DNA of 64,000 bases from JAGVSR01 sp963742405 (GCA_963742405.1 CAVUMB010000007.1:62001-126000); one strand, 5' to 3'. Counted from the stretch's first letter, positions 52,612 to 62,726 are shown. Translations and numbers: made by a program. Notes: a model not told the origin generated them from the sequence alone.

Positions 52612-55600
52612 TCCGGACGAGGTCCGGGTGGTGATCGTGACCATGGACAGCCATCTGGCTGCCGCGGTCGATCGCGCGCGGCGTGAGCTGGCGCGCACGA
52701 TACCAGGCATCAAGATCTGCCTGCACGCCGCTGCCGACTGGGAACTCGATCCCACGTCGCTGCAGCGGTGCAAGGACGATATCGCCAAAGGCGACATCAT
52801 TTTTGCCAACATGCTGTTCATGGAAGATCATATCCGAGCGGTGCTGCCCGATCTGCAGGCCCGCCGCGATCACTGCGATGCGATGATCGGCTGCTTGTCG
52901 GCTGGTGAAATCATCAAGCTGACGCGGCTCGGCAGCTTCTCGATGAACGGCGAGCCGGGTGGCGCGATGGCGCTTCTGAAACGGCTGCGCGGCGGTTCGA
53001 AAGACAAGAAGCAGTCGTCGGGTGAATCGCAAATGGCGATGCTTCGTCGGATCCCAAAGATCCTGCGCTTCATCCCCGGCCCTGCGCAGGACGTGCGCGC
53101 CTATTTCCTGACGTTGCAGTACTGGCTCGCGGGCTCGGAAGAAAACGTCGTCAACTTGGTCCGCTATCTCGTGGACCGATATGCCGACGGTCCGCGTAAA
53201 ATACTGCGCGGCACGATCAAATCACAGCCGCCGATGGTCTATCCCGAAATCGGGCTCTATCATCCGGCCCTGCCGCAGCGCATGACGGAGAAGCTTTCCG
53301 ATCTACCGGTGAAGGGTAAGCGCGGCCGCGTCGGCGTGCTTGTCATGCGCTCCTACCTGCTGGCTGGAAATACGGCCCACTATGATGGCGTCCTGGCGGC
53401 GCTCGAAGCGCGCGGGCTCGACGTGGTGCCCGCTTTCGCCACAGGACTTGATGTGCGCCCGGCGGTGGACAAGTTCTTCCAGCAAAACGGCCGCTCCACA
53501 GTTGACGCCGTGGTGTCGCTGACCGGCTTCTCGCTTGTCGGCGGCCCGGCCTACAACAATGCCAAGGCCGCTGAAGAAATGTTGGCGGGTCTCGATGTGC
53601 CCTATATCGCCGCCCATGCGGTCGAGTTCCAGTCGCTGGAACAATGGGGCGCCTCGGAGCGCGGCTTGATGCCGATCGAGCAGACCATCATGGTGGCCAT
53701 TCCTGAACTCGACGGATCGACGGGACCGATGGTGTTCGGCGGTCGCTCGGACGGAACGGGTGAAGCCTGCACGGGCTGCGAGCGCCGCTGCGTACTGCCC
53801 AAGGGCGATGCCGAGCGCAACATGCACGTCTGTATCGACCGCGCTGAAATGTTGGCAGCCCGCGTCGACCGACTGGTGGCTCTGCGTCGCAGTCAGCGGG
53901 CCGAGCGCAAGTTGGCGATCGTCTTGTTCAACTTCCCGCCTAATAGCGGAGCCGTCGGAAGCGCAGCGTTCCTGTCGGTGTTTGCCTCACTCTTTAATAC
54001 GTTAAAGGCACTGCAGGAGGCCGGCTATACGGTGAACCTCCCGGCAAGCGTCGACGCGCTTCGCAACGAGATCATAACCGGCAATGCGGCGATGCACGGG
54101 ACGACGGCGAACGTCGTTGCTAAGATGCCGGCCGATACCCACGTGCGTCGGCAGAAGTGGCTGAAGGAAATCGAAGGCCAGTGGGGCGCTGCTCCCGGCC
54201 GGGCGCAGAGCGACGGACAATCAATCTTCGTGCTCGGCGCCCAATACGGCAATGTCCTCGTTGCGATCCAGCCGGCCTTTGGTTACGAAGGCGACCCGAT
54301 GCGGCTGTTGTTCGAAAAAGGTTTCGCACCGACGCATGCGTTCGCTGCCTTCTATCGCTACTTGCGCGATGAGTTCGGCGCCCATGCCGTTCTTCACTAT
54401 GGCACGCACGGCGCGCTCGAATTCATGCCCGGTAAACAGGCGGGGTTGTCGGGATCGTCATGGTCCGACCGACTGATCAGCGACTTGCCGAATTTCTACC
54501 TCTACGCAGCCAACAATCCGTCGGAAGGCACCATTGCCAAACGCCGCTCGGCCGCAACGCTAATCAGCTACCTGACGCCGCCGATTTCGGCAGCCGGCCT
54601 TTACCGCGGTCTTCTCGATCTCAAGGCATCCGTCGAGCACTGGCGCGGGCTCGATCCCGATGCTGCGAACGAACGCGAACAATTGCTGCCGGTGATCCAG
54701 GCGCAGGCGGCTCAGGTCGAACTTGCGGCAGCTGAGCCCGAGTGGCAGCCCGAAGACGCCCAGGCCCATGTCGTGAAGTTGTGGACTGCAATCCTCGAAC
54801 TCGAATACACGCTGATCCCCAACGGCCTGCACGTCATCGGCGAGCCGATGACGGCTGGCGAACGTCTCGACCTCATGAAGGCCGCCGCCGAGGCCCGCCC
54901 CGGCTATAAGACGCAAGATGCCACCCTCGAAGCGATCGTCGCTGGCGCCCGGCCGGAAGACGCGCTGATCCGCACCACCCGAGAGAAGAGCCCCGAAGCG
55001 CTCGAAGCCGCGCGCGCAATGTCGGAACTTAATCGGCTTTTGTCCGAAGAGCACGAACTCGGCGCTCTCGTACATGCCCTGGATGGTCGCTTCGTCCGTC
55101 CCGCTCCGTCCGGCGATCTGATCCGCACGCCTGCAATTCTGCCTACAGGCCGTAACTTGCACGGGTTCGATCCGTTCCGCATCCCGAGCGCCTTTGCGAT
55201 GGTCGATGGCGCGCGGCAGACCAATCGCCTGCTCGAGCGCTACCGCCTCGATGGCCACCCGCTGCCTGAATCGGTAGCTCTGGTTCTGTGGGGCACGGAC
55301 AACCTGAAGACCGAAGGCGGGCCGATTGCCCAAGCGCTGGCCCTCATGGGAACGAAGCCGCGCTTCGACAGTTATGGCCGGCTCTGTGGCGCCGACCTGA
55401 TCCCGCTCGCCGAACTCGCCCGCCCGCGCATCGACGTGGTCATTACGCTGTCCGGGATATTCCGTGATCTCCTGCCGCTGCAAACCAAATTGCTGGCCGA
55501 AGCCGCCTGGCTTGCGGCAACCGCGGATGAACCCGCCGAACTGAATTACGTCCGTGCTCATGCGCTCGCTTACATGCGGGCCAAGGGCGTCGACATGGAA

Positions 55601-56341
55601 ACCGCGTCTCTGCGCGTTTTCTCAAATGCCGACGGCGCCTATGGAGCCAACGTCAACCAGCTCATCGAGGAAGGCACCTGGCAGGACGGGGACGAACTGG
55701 CCGAAACCTATTCCCGCCGCAAGAGCTTCGCCTATGGCCGTTCGGGCAAGCCTGAACAGCAGTCGGCCTTGCTTGAAAGCGTGCTCTCGAACGTCAAGCT
55801 CGCCTACCAGAATTTGGAATCGGTCGAGGTCGGGATCACGACCATCGATCACTATTTTGACACGCTCGGCGGCATCAGCCGCGCTGTGCGCCGCGCCAGC
55901 GGCAACGACGTTCCGGTCTATATCGGCGATCAGACGCGCGGCGAAGGTCTCGTCCGCTCTCTGTCCGAGCAGGTCGCCCTCGAAACGCGGACGCGGACCC
56001 TCAATCCGAAATGGTACGAGGGCATGCTGAAGCATGGCTACGAGGGGGTGCGCCAGATCGAAGCCCAGGTCACCAACACGCTCGGCTGGTCGGCCACCAC
56101 GGGCCAAGTCGCGCCGTGGGTCTATCACCAAATCACGGAAACATTCGTTCTCGATCCGGCCATGCGCGAACGCCTCGCGGCTTTGAACCCGACGGCGTCC
56201 GCCAAGGTCGCTAATCGCCTGCTGGAAGCACACGAACGCAACTATTGGACGCCGGAACCCGGTGTTCTCGAAGCCTTGAGGAATGCAGGCGCTGATCTCG
56301 AGGACCGTCTCGAAGGCGTCGGAGTGGAGGTTGCCGCATGA
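52583..56341 (+). CDS. bchH: Magnesium chelatase subunit H
   Basis: 1252 aa from ATG at 52583 (a second ATG follows), overlapping bchB by 29 bases. Large porphyrin-binding catalytic subunit of Mg chelatase. Family features: LGSFSMNGEPGG near 115, PPMVYPEIGLYHPALP, FNFPPNSGAVGSAAFLS, HYGTHGALEFMPGKQAG and the later STRGEGxx-type IGDQTRGEGLVRSL. An N-terminal DSHLAAAVDRARREL region is typical. Length is standard. Confidence 0.98.
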   Translation: MMQRPITAADPDEVRVVIVTMDSHLAAAVDRARRELARTIPGIKICLHAAADWELDPTSLQRCKDDIAKGDIIFANMLFMEDHIRAVLPDLQARRDHCDAMIGCLSAGEIIKLTRLGSFSMNGEPGGAMALLKRLRGGSKDKKQSSGESQMAMLRRIPKILRFIPGPAQDVRAYFLTLQYWLAGSEENVVNLVRYLVDRYADGPRKILRGTIKSQPPMVYPEIGLYHPALPQRMTEKLSDLPVKGKRGRVGVLVMRSYLLAGNTAHYDGVLAALEARGLDVVPAFATGLDVRPAVDKFFQQNGRSTVDAVVSLTGFSLVGGPAYNNAKAAEEMLAGLDVPYIAAHAVEFQSLEQWGASERGLMPIEQTIMVAIPELDGSTGPMVFGGRSDGTGEACTGCERRCVLPKGDAERNMHVCIDRAEMLAARVDRLVALRRSQRAERKLAIVLFNFPPNSGAVGSAAFLSVFASLFNTLKALQEAGYTVNLPASVDALRNEIITGNAAMHGTTANVVAKMPADTHVRRQKWLKEIEGQWGAAPGRAQSDGQSIFVLGAQYGNVLVAIQPAFGYEGDPMRLLFEKGFAPTHAFAAFYRYLRDEFGAHAVLHYGTHGALEFMPGKQAGLSGSSWSDRLISDLPNFYLYAANNPSEGTIAKRRSAATLISYLTPPISAAGLYRGLLDLKASVEHWRGLDPDAANEREQLLPVIQAQAAQVELAAAEPEWQPEDAQAHVVKLWTAILELEYTLIPNGLHVIGEPMTAGERLDLMKAAAEARPGYKTQDATLEAIVAGARPEDALIRTTREKSPEALEAARAMSELNRLLSEEHELGALVHALDGRFVRPAPSGDLIRTPAILPTGRNLHGFDPFRIPSAFAMVDGARQTNRLLERYRLDGHPLPESVALVLWGTDNLKTEGGPIAQALALMGTKPRFDSYGRLCGADLIPLAELARPRIDVVITLSGIFRDLLPLQTKLLAEAAWLAATADEPAELNYVRAHALAYMRAKGVDMETASLRVFSNADGAYGANVNQLIEEGTWQDGDELAETYSRRKSFAYGRSGKPEQQSALLESVLSNVKLAYQNLESVEVGITTIDHYFDTLGGISRAVRRASGNDVPVYIGDQTRGEGLVRSLSEQVALETRTRTLNPKWYEGMLKHGYEGVRQIEAQVTNTLGWSATTGQVAPWVYHQITETFVLDPAMRERLAALNPTASAKVANRLLEAHERNYWTPEPGVLEALRNAGADLEDRLEGVGVEVAA

Positions 56342-57252
56342 CGGCTACAATTTTCAAAAGCGCCGCGCTCAAAGAGCGAGGTCGCACCGGCGACGGGGAA
56401 GGCAGCGTGCAGGTCCACATGGATCCGCGCATGGCAATCCCCACGACGGCGAAGGTGTTCGCGGTTTACGGCAAGGGAGGCATCGGCAAGAGCACGACGT
56501 CTTCGAATTTGTCGGCTGCTTTCTCCAAGCTCGGCAAGCGCGTCCTGCAGATCGGATGCGATCCCAAGCACGACTCGACGTTCACTCTGACGAAAGCGCT
56601 GGTGCCGACCGTCATCGACGTGCTCGAGCAGGTGAATTTTCACACCGAAGAGCTGCGCGTCGAAGACTTCGTCTATGAAGGCTACAACGGCGTCCTGTGC
56701 GTCGAAGCCGGCGGCCCGCCAGCCGGAACCGGCTGCGGCGGCTACGTCGTCGGCCAGACCGTGAAGCTCTTGAAGGAGCATCACCTGTTGGACGAAACCG
56801 ACGTCGTCATCTTCGACGTCCTGGGCGACGTCGTATGCGGCGGCTTTGCTTCGCCCCTCCAGCACGCCGAGCGCGGTCTCATCGTTTGCGCCAATGACTT
56901 CGACAGCATCTTCGCCATGAACCGGATCGCTGCCGCTATCCAGGCCAAAGCCAAGAATTATGGCGTTCGCATCGGCGGCGTCATTGCCAATCGGTCGAAA
57001 GGAACCGACCAGATCGACCGCTTCAACGATGCGGTCGGTCTTACGCGCCTTGCCCACTTCCCTGATCTCGACGTCATCCGCCGTTCGCGACTGAAAAAAT
57101 CGACGTTGTTCGAAATGGAACCGTCACCGGAGCTGGAAGCCGTGCAGCAGGAATACATGCGGCTCGCGGCAAGCTTGTGGGCCGGTACGGTCCCGCTCGA
57201 CGCTCGTCCGATGAAGGATCGCGATATCTTCGACTTCCTGGGGTACGACTGA
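56338..57252 (+). CDS. bchL: Light-independent protochlorophyllide reductase iron protein
   Basis: 304 aa from ATG at 56338, overlapping bchH (ATGA). NifH-like ATP-driven electron donor to BchNB. P-loop YGKGGIGKSTTSSNLS, CDPKHDSTFTLT, and cluster Cys in GTGCGGYVVGQTVKLL and GDVVCGGFASPL. N-terminal extension of about 35 residues is usual. Confidence 0.98.
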   Translation: MTATIFKSAALKERGRTGDGEGSVQVHMDPRMAIPTTAKVFAVYGKGGIGKSTTSSNLSAAFSKLGKRVLQIGCDPKHDSTFTLTKALVPTVIDVLEQVNFHTEELRVEDFVYEGYNGVLCVEAGGPPAGTGCGGYVVGQTVKLLKEHHLLDETDVVIFDVLGDVVCGGFASPLQHAERGLIVCANDFDSIFAMNRIAAAIQAKAKNYGVRIGGVIANRSKGTDQIDRFNDAVGLTRLAHFPDLDVIRRSRLKKSTLFEMEPSPELEAVQQEYMRLAASLWAGTVPLDARPMKDRDIFDFLGYD

Positions 57253-57974
57253 TGCACACGCTTTCTTATCGCCAGCGCCGCAGCGAACTGCAGACCTATT
57301 TCGACCGCACTGCGTCGGAAACATGGGCCCGTCTGACGTCGGATGCGCCGGTCAGCGGCATTCGCCGCACCGTTCGCGCCGGGCGCGACCAGATGCGGGC
57401 CACACTGCTCGATTGGTTGCCGGCCGACTTGACCGGCAAGCGTGTCCTTGATGCCGGTTGCGGCACGGGAGCGCTGTCGTTCGAGGCGGCGCGCCGCGGC
57501 GCGAATGTCGTGGCCGTCGATCTGGCCGAAACGCTCGTCGCGCTAGCTGATGAGCGAACACAAAAGATGCGCGCTGAGCTGCCGTCGCAGCACGGGTACG
57601 GATCCATCCAGTTCCACGTTGGCGACATGCTCGATACGGGGCTGGGCCGTTTCGACTACGCCGTTGCGATGGATTCGCTCATTCACTACCGGTCGGCCGA
57701 CATGGTTGCCATGCTTGGAAGGCTTTCTGCGAACGTCGAGCAAGGAATCATTTTTACCTTTGCTCCCCGAACGCCGGCTCTGACGTTGATGCATGCGGTC
57801 GGCCGCTTCTTCCCTAGGCAAGACCGAGCCCCGGCCATCGAGCCGGTTGATGCCGGCGAACTCCGCCGGCATATCTCGGCAGAGCCGGCACTTTCGACCT
57901 TCCGCGAAGGACACGCATTCCGTGTCGACAGCGGCTTCTATGTCTCCTCCGCGATGGAGCTCGTGAAAGCATGA
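57252..57974 (+). CDS. bchM: Mg-protoporphyrin IX methyltransferase
   Basis: 240 aa from ATG at 57252, sharing a base with the bchL stop. Methylates the C13 propionate of Mg-protoporphyrin IX before AcsF acts. SAM site VLDAGCGTGALSFEAARRG, VVAVDLAETLV and FDYAVAMDSLIHY; family tail FYVSSAMELVKA. Supplied by BchIDH from the same cluster. Confidence 0.97.
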   Translation: MHTLSYRQRRSELQTYFDRTASETWARLTSDAPVSGIRRTVRAGRDQMRATLLDWLPADLTGKRVLDAGCGTGALSFEAARRGANVVAVDLAETLVALADERTQKMRAELPSQHGYGSIQFHVGDMLDTGLGRFDYAVAMDSLIHYRSADMVAMLGRLSANVEQGIIFTFAPRTPALTLMHAVGRFFPRQDRAPAIEPVDAGELRRHISAEPALSTFREGHAFRVDSGFYVSSAMELVKA

Positions 57975-59408
57975 GCCAACTAGGCGACAAGCTGGCCAAG
58001 GCGTGGGTAAATATCAGCCCACGCTTCCTGCCGTTCGCCGATGCGGCGACGGCCGAGTTGCCGCTTGGCCGCTTGCTGCGGCTTTCGCTTTTCCAGGTCT
58101 CGGTTGCGATGGCTCTGGTGCTTCTCAACGGTACCCTCAACCGGGTGATGATCGTTGAACTCGGCGTCCCGACAACTGTCGTCGCAATCGCTGTATCACT
58201 GCCGTTGTTCTTTGCTCCCCTGCGCGCCCTGATCGGTTTCAAGTCCGACACGCACAAGTCGGCGCTCGGATGGAAGAGAGCGCCCTTCATCTGGTTCGGT
58301 TCGCTGTTGCAGTTCGGTGGCCTGGCCATCATGCCGTTCGCGCTTCTCGTCTTGTCCGGCGACACGACCGGCCCGCTTTGGATCGGCTATCTCGGCGCAG
58401 GTCTCGCGTTCCTGCTCGTCGGTGCGGGACTGCACACCACGCAGACAGCCGGCCTCGCGCTCGCGACCGATATCGCGCCTCCCCAGTCGCGGCCTCGTGT
58501 CGTTGCCTTCCTCTACGTCATGTTGCTTGCCGGAATGGTGGCAAGCTCCCTCGATCTTCGGTTGGCTGCTATCGAGCTTCAGCCAGCTGCGCCTGATTCA
58601 GGTCGTCCAGGGCGCCGCCGCAGCGACCATGATCTTCAACTTGATTGCTCTGTGGAAACAAGAAGCGCGCAACCCGGCTCAAACGCGCGGCCTGCAAACC
58701 GGCGACCCGGGGTTTATGGAATCCTGGCGGGCCCTAGCCAGCGATGGTCCGTGGCCTCGCGTGCTGGTCGCGATCGGCCTTGGCACCGCCGCGTTCAGCA
58801 TGCAGGACATTCTTCTCGAACCTTATGGCGGCGAAATTCTGCATTTGTCGGTAGGCCAGACCACAGCGCTGACGGGTATCCTCGCCGGCGGCACGTTGAT
58901 GGGCTTTATCTTGGCAGCCCGTGCGCTGACATCGGGAGTTGATCCCTTCCGTTTGGCGGCGCTCGGCATCCTGGCTGGATTAGCGGCGTTTCCAGCGGTG
59001 ATCCTCTCGGCCTCGTTGGAATCCGTCCAGGTCTTTCGCTTCGGCACGCTCCTCATCGGCATCGGCAGCGGTCTCTTTTCGGTCGGCACGCTCACCGCAG
59101 CCATGAACATGTCGCGCGGCAGCAGCAACGGTTTGGCCTTGGGTGTCTGGGGTGCGGTGCAAGCGAGCGCCGCCGGTTGCGCCATTGCCCTCGGCGGCAT
59201 CATCCGCGATGTCGTCGGCAATCTGGCCGCCTCGGGTCGTCTCGGTGAGGGGCTATCGGGCGGCGCCGTCGGCTACACGACCGTCTATCACATCGAAATC
59301 GTCCTTCTCTTTGCCACGTTGATCGCGATTGGCCCGCTTGTCGGTCAGGAGCGCACGAACAAGTCTCGTATGTCCGGGAATTTCGGCCTCGCCGAGTTCC
59401 CAGGTTAG
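57971..59408 (+). pseudogene. lhaA: LhaA, LH1 assembly factor of PucC family; one frameshift as read
   Basis: About 478 aa if repaired; starts at 57971 overlapping bchM (ATGA). PucC-family transporter next to puhA, needed for LH1 assembly. The first frame gives LRLSLFQVSVAMALVLLNGT, RAPFIWFGSLLQFGGLAIMP and VMLLAGMVASS, then breaks near 58552. The other frame continues IFGWLLSSFSQLRLIQVVQG, AFSMQDILLEPYGGEILHLS and GLALGVWGAVQASAAGCAIA to the stop at 59408. Removing one base fixes it. The downstream puh genes are intact. Confidence 0.88.
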
Positions 59409-59433
59409 CTGCTGGTCTTTATGGAGGTGAATT

Positions 59434-60216
59434 ATGAAAGGTGAAATCTTTGGCATCTTCGATGTCGCTCAGGTCACGCTGTACGTCTTCTTTATCTTCT
59501 TCATCGGGCTCGTGATCTATCTTCAACGCGAAACCCGTCGTGAGGGCTATCCGCTCTTCTCCGAGCCTTCCAACACGCTCAAGCCCGGCGACGACTTCTT
59601 TATTCCCGAGGCGAAGGTGTTCAAAATGGCGGACGGTTCCGAAATTTCGGTGCCGAACGATGATCGCATCGACACTCGGATGCCCAACGGCACCAAGATA
59701 GCCGTATGGCCGGGCGCGCCGATCGAACCCAACGGCGATCCACTATTGGCCGAGATCGGTCCAGGTGCCTACGCGATGCGAGCCGACGTGCCCGATCTGA
59801 TGGTCTCCGGTGCGTTGAAAATCGTGCCCTTCCGCGTAGCCCCCGCGTTCGATATCAACGTCAACGACAGGGATCCCCGCGGCTTTGCGCTGGTCGGCGC
59901 CAACGGCGTTGCAGTTGGCACGATCAAAGACGTCTGGATCGATCGTTCGGAAATCCTCATCCGTTATCTGGAAGCCGAACTGAACGCCGCCGGCGGCAAG
60001 CCCGGACGTTCGATCATCGTTCCGATGACCTTCCTCACGCTCGATAACCGCCGCGGTACGGTCAACGTCAAGGCGTTGATGGGGTCGCAGTTCGGCAACG
60101 TGCCGGGCCTGAAGAATCCCGATCAAATAACCCGGCTCGAAGAAGAAAAGGTGACAGCCTACTACGGTGCCGGCACACTCTATTCTGAACCATCGCGTGC
60201 GGAGCCGCTGCTGTGA
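59434..60216 (+). CDS. puhA: Photosynthetic reaction centre H subunit
   Basis: 260 aa from ATG at 59434 with GGAGG nearby upstream. One N-terminal transmembrane helix (VTLYVFFIFFIGLVIYLQRE) followed by the beta-barrel domain that caps the reaction centre (TRREGYPLFSEPSN, MRADVPDLMVSGALKIVPFR, GKPGRSIIVPMTFLTLD). No cofactor of its own; it stabilises L and M and guides protons to QB. Overlaps puhB by 4 bases. Confidence 0.98.
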   Translation: MKGEIFGIFDVAQVTLYVFFIFFIGLVIYLQRETRREGYPLFSEPSNTLKPGDDFFIPEAKVFKMADGSEISVPNDDRIDTRMPNGTKIAVWPGAPIEPNGDPLLAEIGPGAYAMRADVPDLMVSGALKIVPFRVAPAFDINVNDRDPRGFALVGANGVAVGTIKDVWIDRSEILIRYLEAELNAAGGKPGRSIIVPMTFLTLDNRRGTVNVKALMGSQFGNVPGLKNPDQITRLEEEKVTAYYGAGTLYSEPSRAEPLL

Positions 60217-60884
60217 GTCACGATTTCGATTTCGAGCCCATTCCCGGGCTGCCCGCGAACCTGCCGGAGGGCGAACAGCTCCTCTGGCAGGGTTCGCCCT
60301 CGGGCCTAGCGGTCGCCCGCCGGGTCCTCCACATCGATTTGGTCGCGGTCTACTTCGCCGCGCTCATGTCCTGGCGGTTGCTCGCCGGTCTCTACGACGG
60401 GCACACGCTTTCACAGATCGCCGTCGACAGCATTCCACTGGCTGGAATGACCGCGGCTGCTTTGGCGATCCTGGCCTTGCTCGCCTATCTCATTGCTCGC
60501 ACCACGATCTACTCGATCACAAGCCGGCGTGTGATGATGCGGTTCGGCGTAGCTTTGCCCATGACAGTCAACATCCCGTTCAAGGCAATCCAGAGCGCGG
60601 ATGTCGCCCTGCGGTCTGACGGCTCGGGCGATATCGCGCTCGGTGTCGACAGCCTGGGCAAGCTGACATATCTTCATCTCTGGCCGAATACACGCTCTTG
60701 GCATCTACGCAAACCGCAGCCGCAGTTGCGGTCGGTGCCGGACGCCCAGAACGTCGCTGCACTCCTATCGCGGTCGTTGCATGCGGCCGCCGGATCTCCG
60801 GAGAAAGCCACCCGGCCCACGGCAGCTATTCGTCCCGCGCAATCGGTGTCGGCGCCCAGCGGCGCGGCCACCGCCGTGGCTTGA
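60213..60884 (+). CDS. puhB: Photosynthetic complex assembly protein PuhB
   Basis: 223 aa from GTG/ATG-type start at 60213, overlapping puhA. Two to three transmembrane segments (VAVYFAALMSWRLLAG, AAALAILALLAYLIARTTIY) and a PH-like domain (TIYSITSRRVMMRFGVALPMTVNIPF, DIALGVDSLGKLTYLHLWPN). PuhB promotes reaction-centre assembly around PuhA. Ala/Pro-rich tail. Confidence 0.95.
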   Translation: MSHDFDFEPIPGLPANLPEGEQLLWQGSPSGLAVARRVLHIDLVAVYFAALMSWRLLAGLYDGHTLSQIAVDSIPLAGMTAAALAILALLAYLIARTTIYSITSRRVMMRFGVALPMTVNIPFKAIQSADVALRSDGSGDIALGVDSLGKLTYLHLWPNTRSWHLRKPQPQLRSVPDAQNVAALLSRSLHAAAGSPEKATRPTAAIRPAQSVSAPSGAATAVA

Positions 60885-60904
60885 GCAACTAAAGGAGAAG
60901 CCTC

Positions 60905-61360
60905 GTGCACGAAGAAGCTATCGACGCAAAACCCTTTCCCAGAAGTGTGCTGATAGCAGCCGCTGCTCTGATCGGCATGTCGATCCTCTTCGCGCTGTCG
61001 GCCAAGCTTTGGGATTTCGGTGCCACACGCTTGGAGTACGCGCCCATCACTCAATCGCGCGAACTCTTTTTCAAGGACCTGCCTGATGGATCGGTGGGCG
61101 TTGTTGATGCCCACCTCAACACGGAACTTGCCGCACTAAAACCGGGCCACGACGGCTTCGTCCGCGTTGTCATGCGCAGCATGGCTCGCGACCGCACAGT
61201 ATTGGGAGCCAATGCCGACCTGCCGTTCCGCCTGGCACTGCACGCCGACGACACTTTAAGCTTGACCGATTTGGCGACTGGCGAGGTCGTCATGTTGAAC
61301 GCGTTCGGAAGCATGAACAGAAAATCTTTCGAACAATTTCTCGCCATGGGGAGACCGTGA
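60905..61360 (+). CDS. puhC: Photosynthetic complex assembly protein PuhC
   Basis: 151 aa from GTG at 60905 with AGGAGAAG upstream. One N-terminal helix (VLIAAAALIGMSILFALSA) anchors a periplasmic domain: RELFFKDLPDGSVGVVDA, GFVRVVMRSMARDRTVLG, LALHADDTLSLTDLATGEVV. PuhC is needed for full LH1-reaction-centre levels. The stop overlaps the next start (TGATG). Confidence 0.93.
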   Translation: MHEEAIDAKPFPRSVLIAAAALIGMSILFALSAKLWDFGATRLEYAPITQSRELFFKDLPDGSVGVVDAHLNTELAALKPGHDGFVRVVMRSMARDRTVLGANADLPFRLALHADDTLSLTDLATGEVVMLNAFGSMNRKSFEQFLAMGRP

Positions 61361-61662
61361 TGCTTTCAGTTTTTCGAGGACCACCGCCCGAGGTGGTGAA
61401 CTGCACGATCGAAATTGAAAATACGTTTGAGAGTCTGCATGCCCACGTCGACTTGCACGGCACGACGCCGGTGGAAGCCGGCGACGAAGTCCAAGTCCAT
61501 GGCGATCCCATTCGCGTGCCCTACGGCGAAAAGCTTGTTTTGCAACGTCAGGCAACAGTGACGCGCGCGTCGCCGCTCGAACGCCTGATGACCAAGATTG
61601 CAGCCCGTCTTGAGTTCACCGAACTCTACGAAGTCAGTTTTTCTTCGGGGAGAAAGCTATGA
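61360..61662 (+). CDS. Conserved small protein between puhC and acsF
   Basis: 100 aa from ATG at 61360. Soluble, beta-rich sequence: MLSVFRGPPPEVVNCTIEIE, HAHVDLHGTTPVEAGDEVQVHG, then GEKLVLQRQATVTRASPLERL and a C-terminal helix and strand (LEFTELYEVSFSSG). Small ORFs occur here in many puh clusters; function not established. It overlaps puhC and acsF at both ends. Confidence 0.85.
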   Translation: MLSVFRGPPPEVVNCTIEIENTFESLHAHVDLHGTTPVEAGDEVQVHGDPIRVPYGEKLVLQRQATVTRASPLERLMTKIAARLEFTELYEVSFSSGRKL

Positions 61663-62726
61663 CCATCGAAACATTCGCCCGCGCGCCCAACGAAACGACG
61701 GCCGCCGCCGCCAGCGAAACCCTGCTCAGCCCGCGCTTTTACACGACCGACTTTGATGAACTCGATCGCATCGATGTGTCGTCACTGCGCGCCGAGTGGG
61801 ATGCGCTGCTCGCCGAGATGAAGGCCGACACAAATCGTGGCCACTTCCGCCGCACCGATGCCTGGGACGATTTCGATCTCAATGCATTGCCGGAAGGCTT
61901 GCGCAAGGAGTTCATCGATTTTCTCGTCAGCTCCCTGACGTCGGAATTTTCCGGTTGCGTTCTCTACGCGGAAATGAAGAAGCGCGGCAAGAACAAGGAC
62001 CTCGTCGAGCTGTTCAAGTTCATGAGCCGCGATGAAGCCCGCCACGCCGGTTTCATCAACGATACGCTGCGCGATTTCGACATCGGCATCGATCTCGGGT
62101 TCCTGACGAAGGCGAAGAAATACACCTTCTTCCGGCCGAAGTTCATCTTCTACGCCACGTACCTGTCGGAGAAGATTGGCTACGCCCGCTACATCACCAT
62201 CTTCCGCCACCTTGAGCGGCATCCCGACAAGCGTTTCCACCCGATCTTCAAGTGGTTCGAAAAGTGGTGCAACGACGAGTTTCGCCACGGAGAGGCGTTC
62301 GCCTTGTTGATGCGCGCCAATCCGCATCTTCTTGAAGGCGTGAACAAGCTGTGGGTGCGCTTTTTCGTACTCGCGGTTTACTCCACGATGTACGTGCGCG
62401 ACCACGCCCGTCCGGAGTTCCACAAGGCAATCGGCATCGATCCAACCGAATACGACATGAAGGTTTTCCGCCTCACGTCGGAAATTGCCCGTCAGGTATT
62501 CCCGGTCGAACTCGACATCGACAATCCGAAGTTCCTCAAGCGACTTGAGAAGCTGCGCGTCATTAACGACAAGCTCGTCGCAATCGAGGGCAAGACGGGG
62601 ATCACGTCCCGCCTGCGCCGCTTCGGTCTTGGCGCCTCTGCCGTCACGACATTTGCAAGCCTCTATCTGATGAAGGCGCGGGACAATCCGCTCCCGCAGC
62701 AGATCCGGCTCGAACCCATCTGGTAA
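61659..62726 (+). CDS. acsF: Mg-protoporphyrin IX monomethyl ester oxidative cyclase AcsF
   Basis: 355 aa from ATG at 61659, overlapping the previous gene by 4 bases. Diiron oxygenase forming the isocyclic ring E with O2. Ferritin-like iron ligands appear in two ExxH motifs, MSRDEARHAGFI and CNDEFRHGEAFALL, plus the Glu of FSGCVLYAEMKKRG. No oxygen-independent bchE lies in this window. Confidence 0.97.
   Translation: MTIETFARAPNETTAAAASETLLSPRFYTTDFDELDRIDVSSLRAEWDALLAEMKADTNRGHFRRTDAWDDFDLNALPEGLRKEFIDFLVSSLTSEFSGCVLYAEMKKRGKNKDLVELFKFMSRDEARHAGFINDTLRDFDIGIDLGFLTKAKKYTFFRPKFIFYATYLSEKIGYARYITIFRHLERHPDKRFHPIFKWFEKWCNDEFRHGEAFALLMRANPHLLEGVNKLWVRFFVLAVYSTMYVRDHARPEFHKAIGIDPTEYDMKVFRLTSEIARQVFPVELDIDNPKFLKRLEKLRVINDKLVAIEGKTGITSRLRRFGLGASAVTTFASLYLMKARDNPLPQQIRLEPIW

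Noticed and set aside
54560..55561. 333-codon minus-strand frame within bchH
   Set aside because: Shadow of bchH; no start signal or family match.
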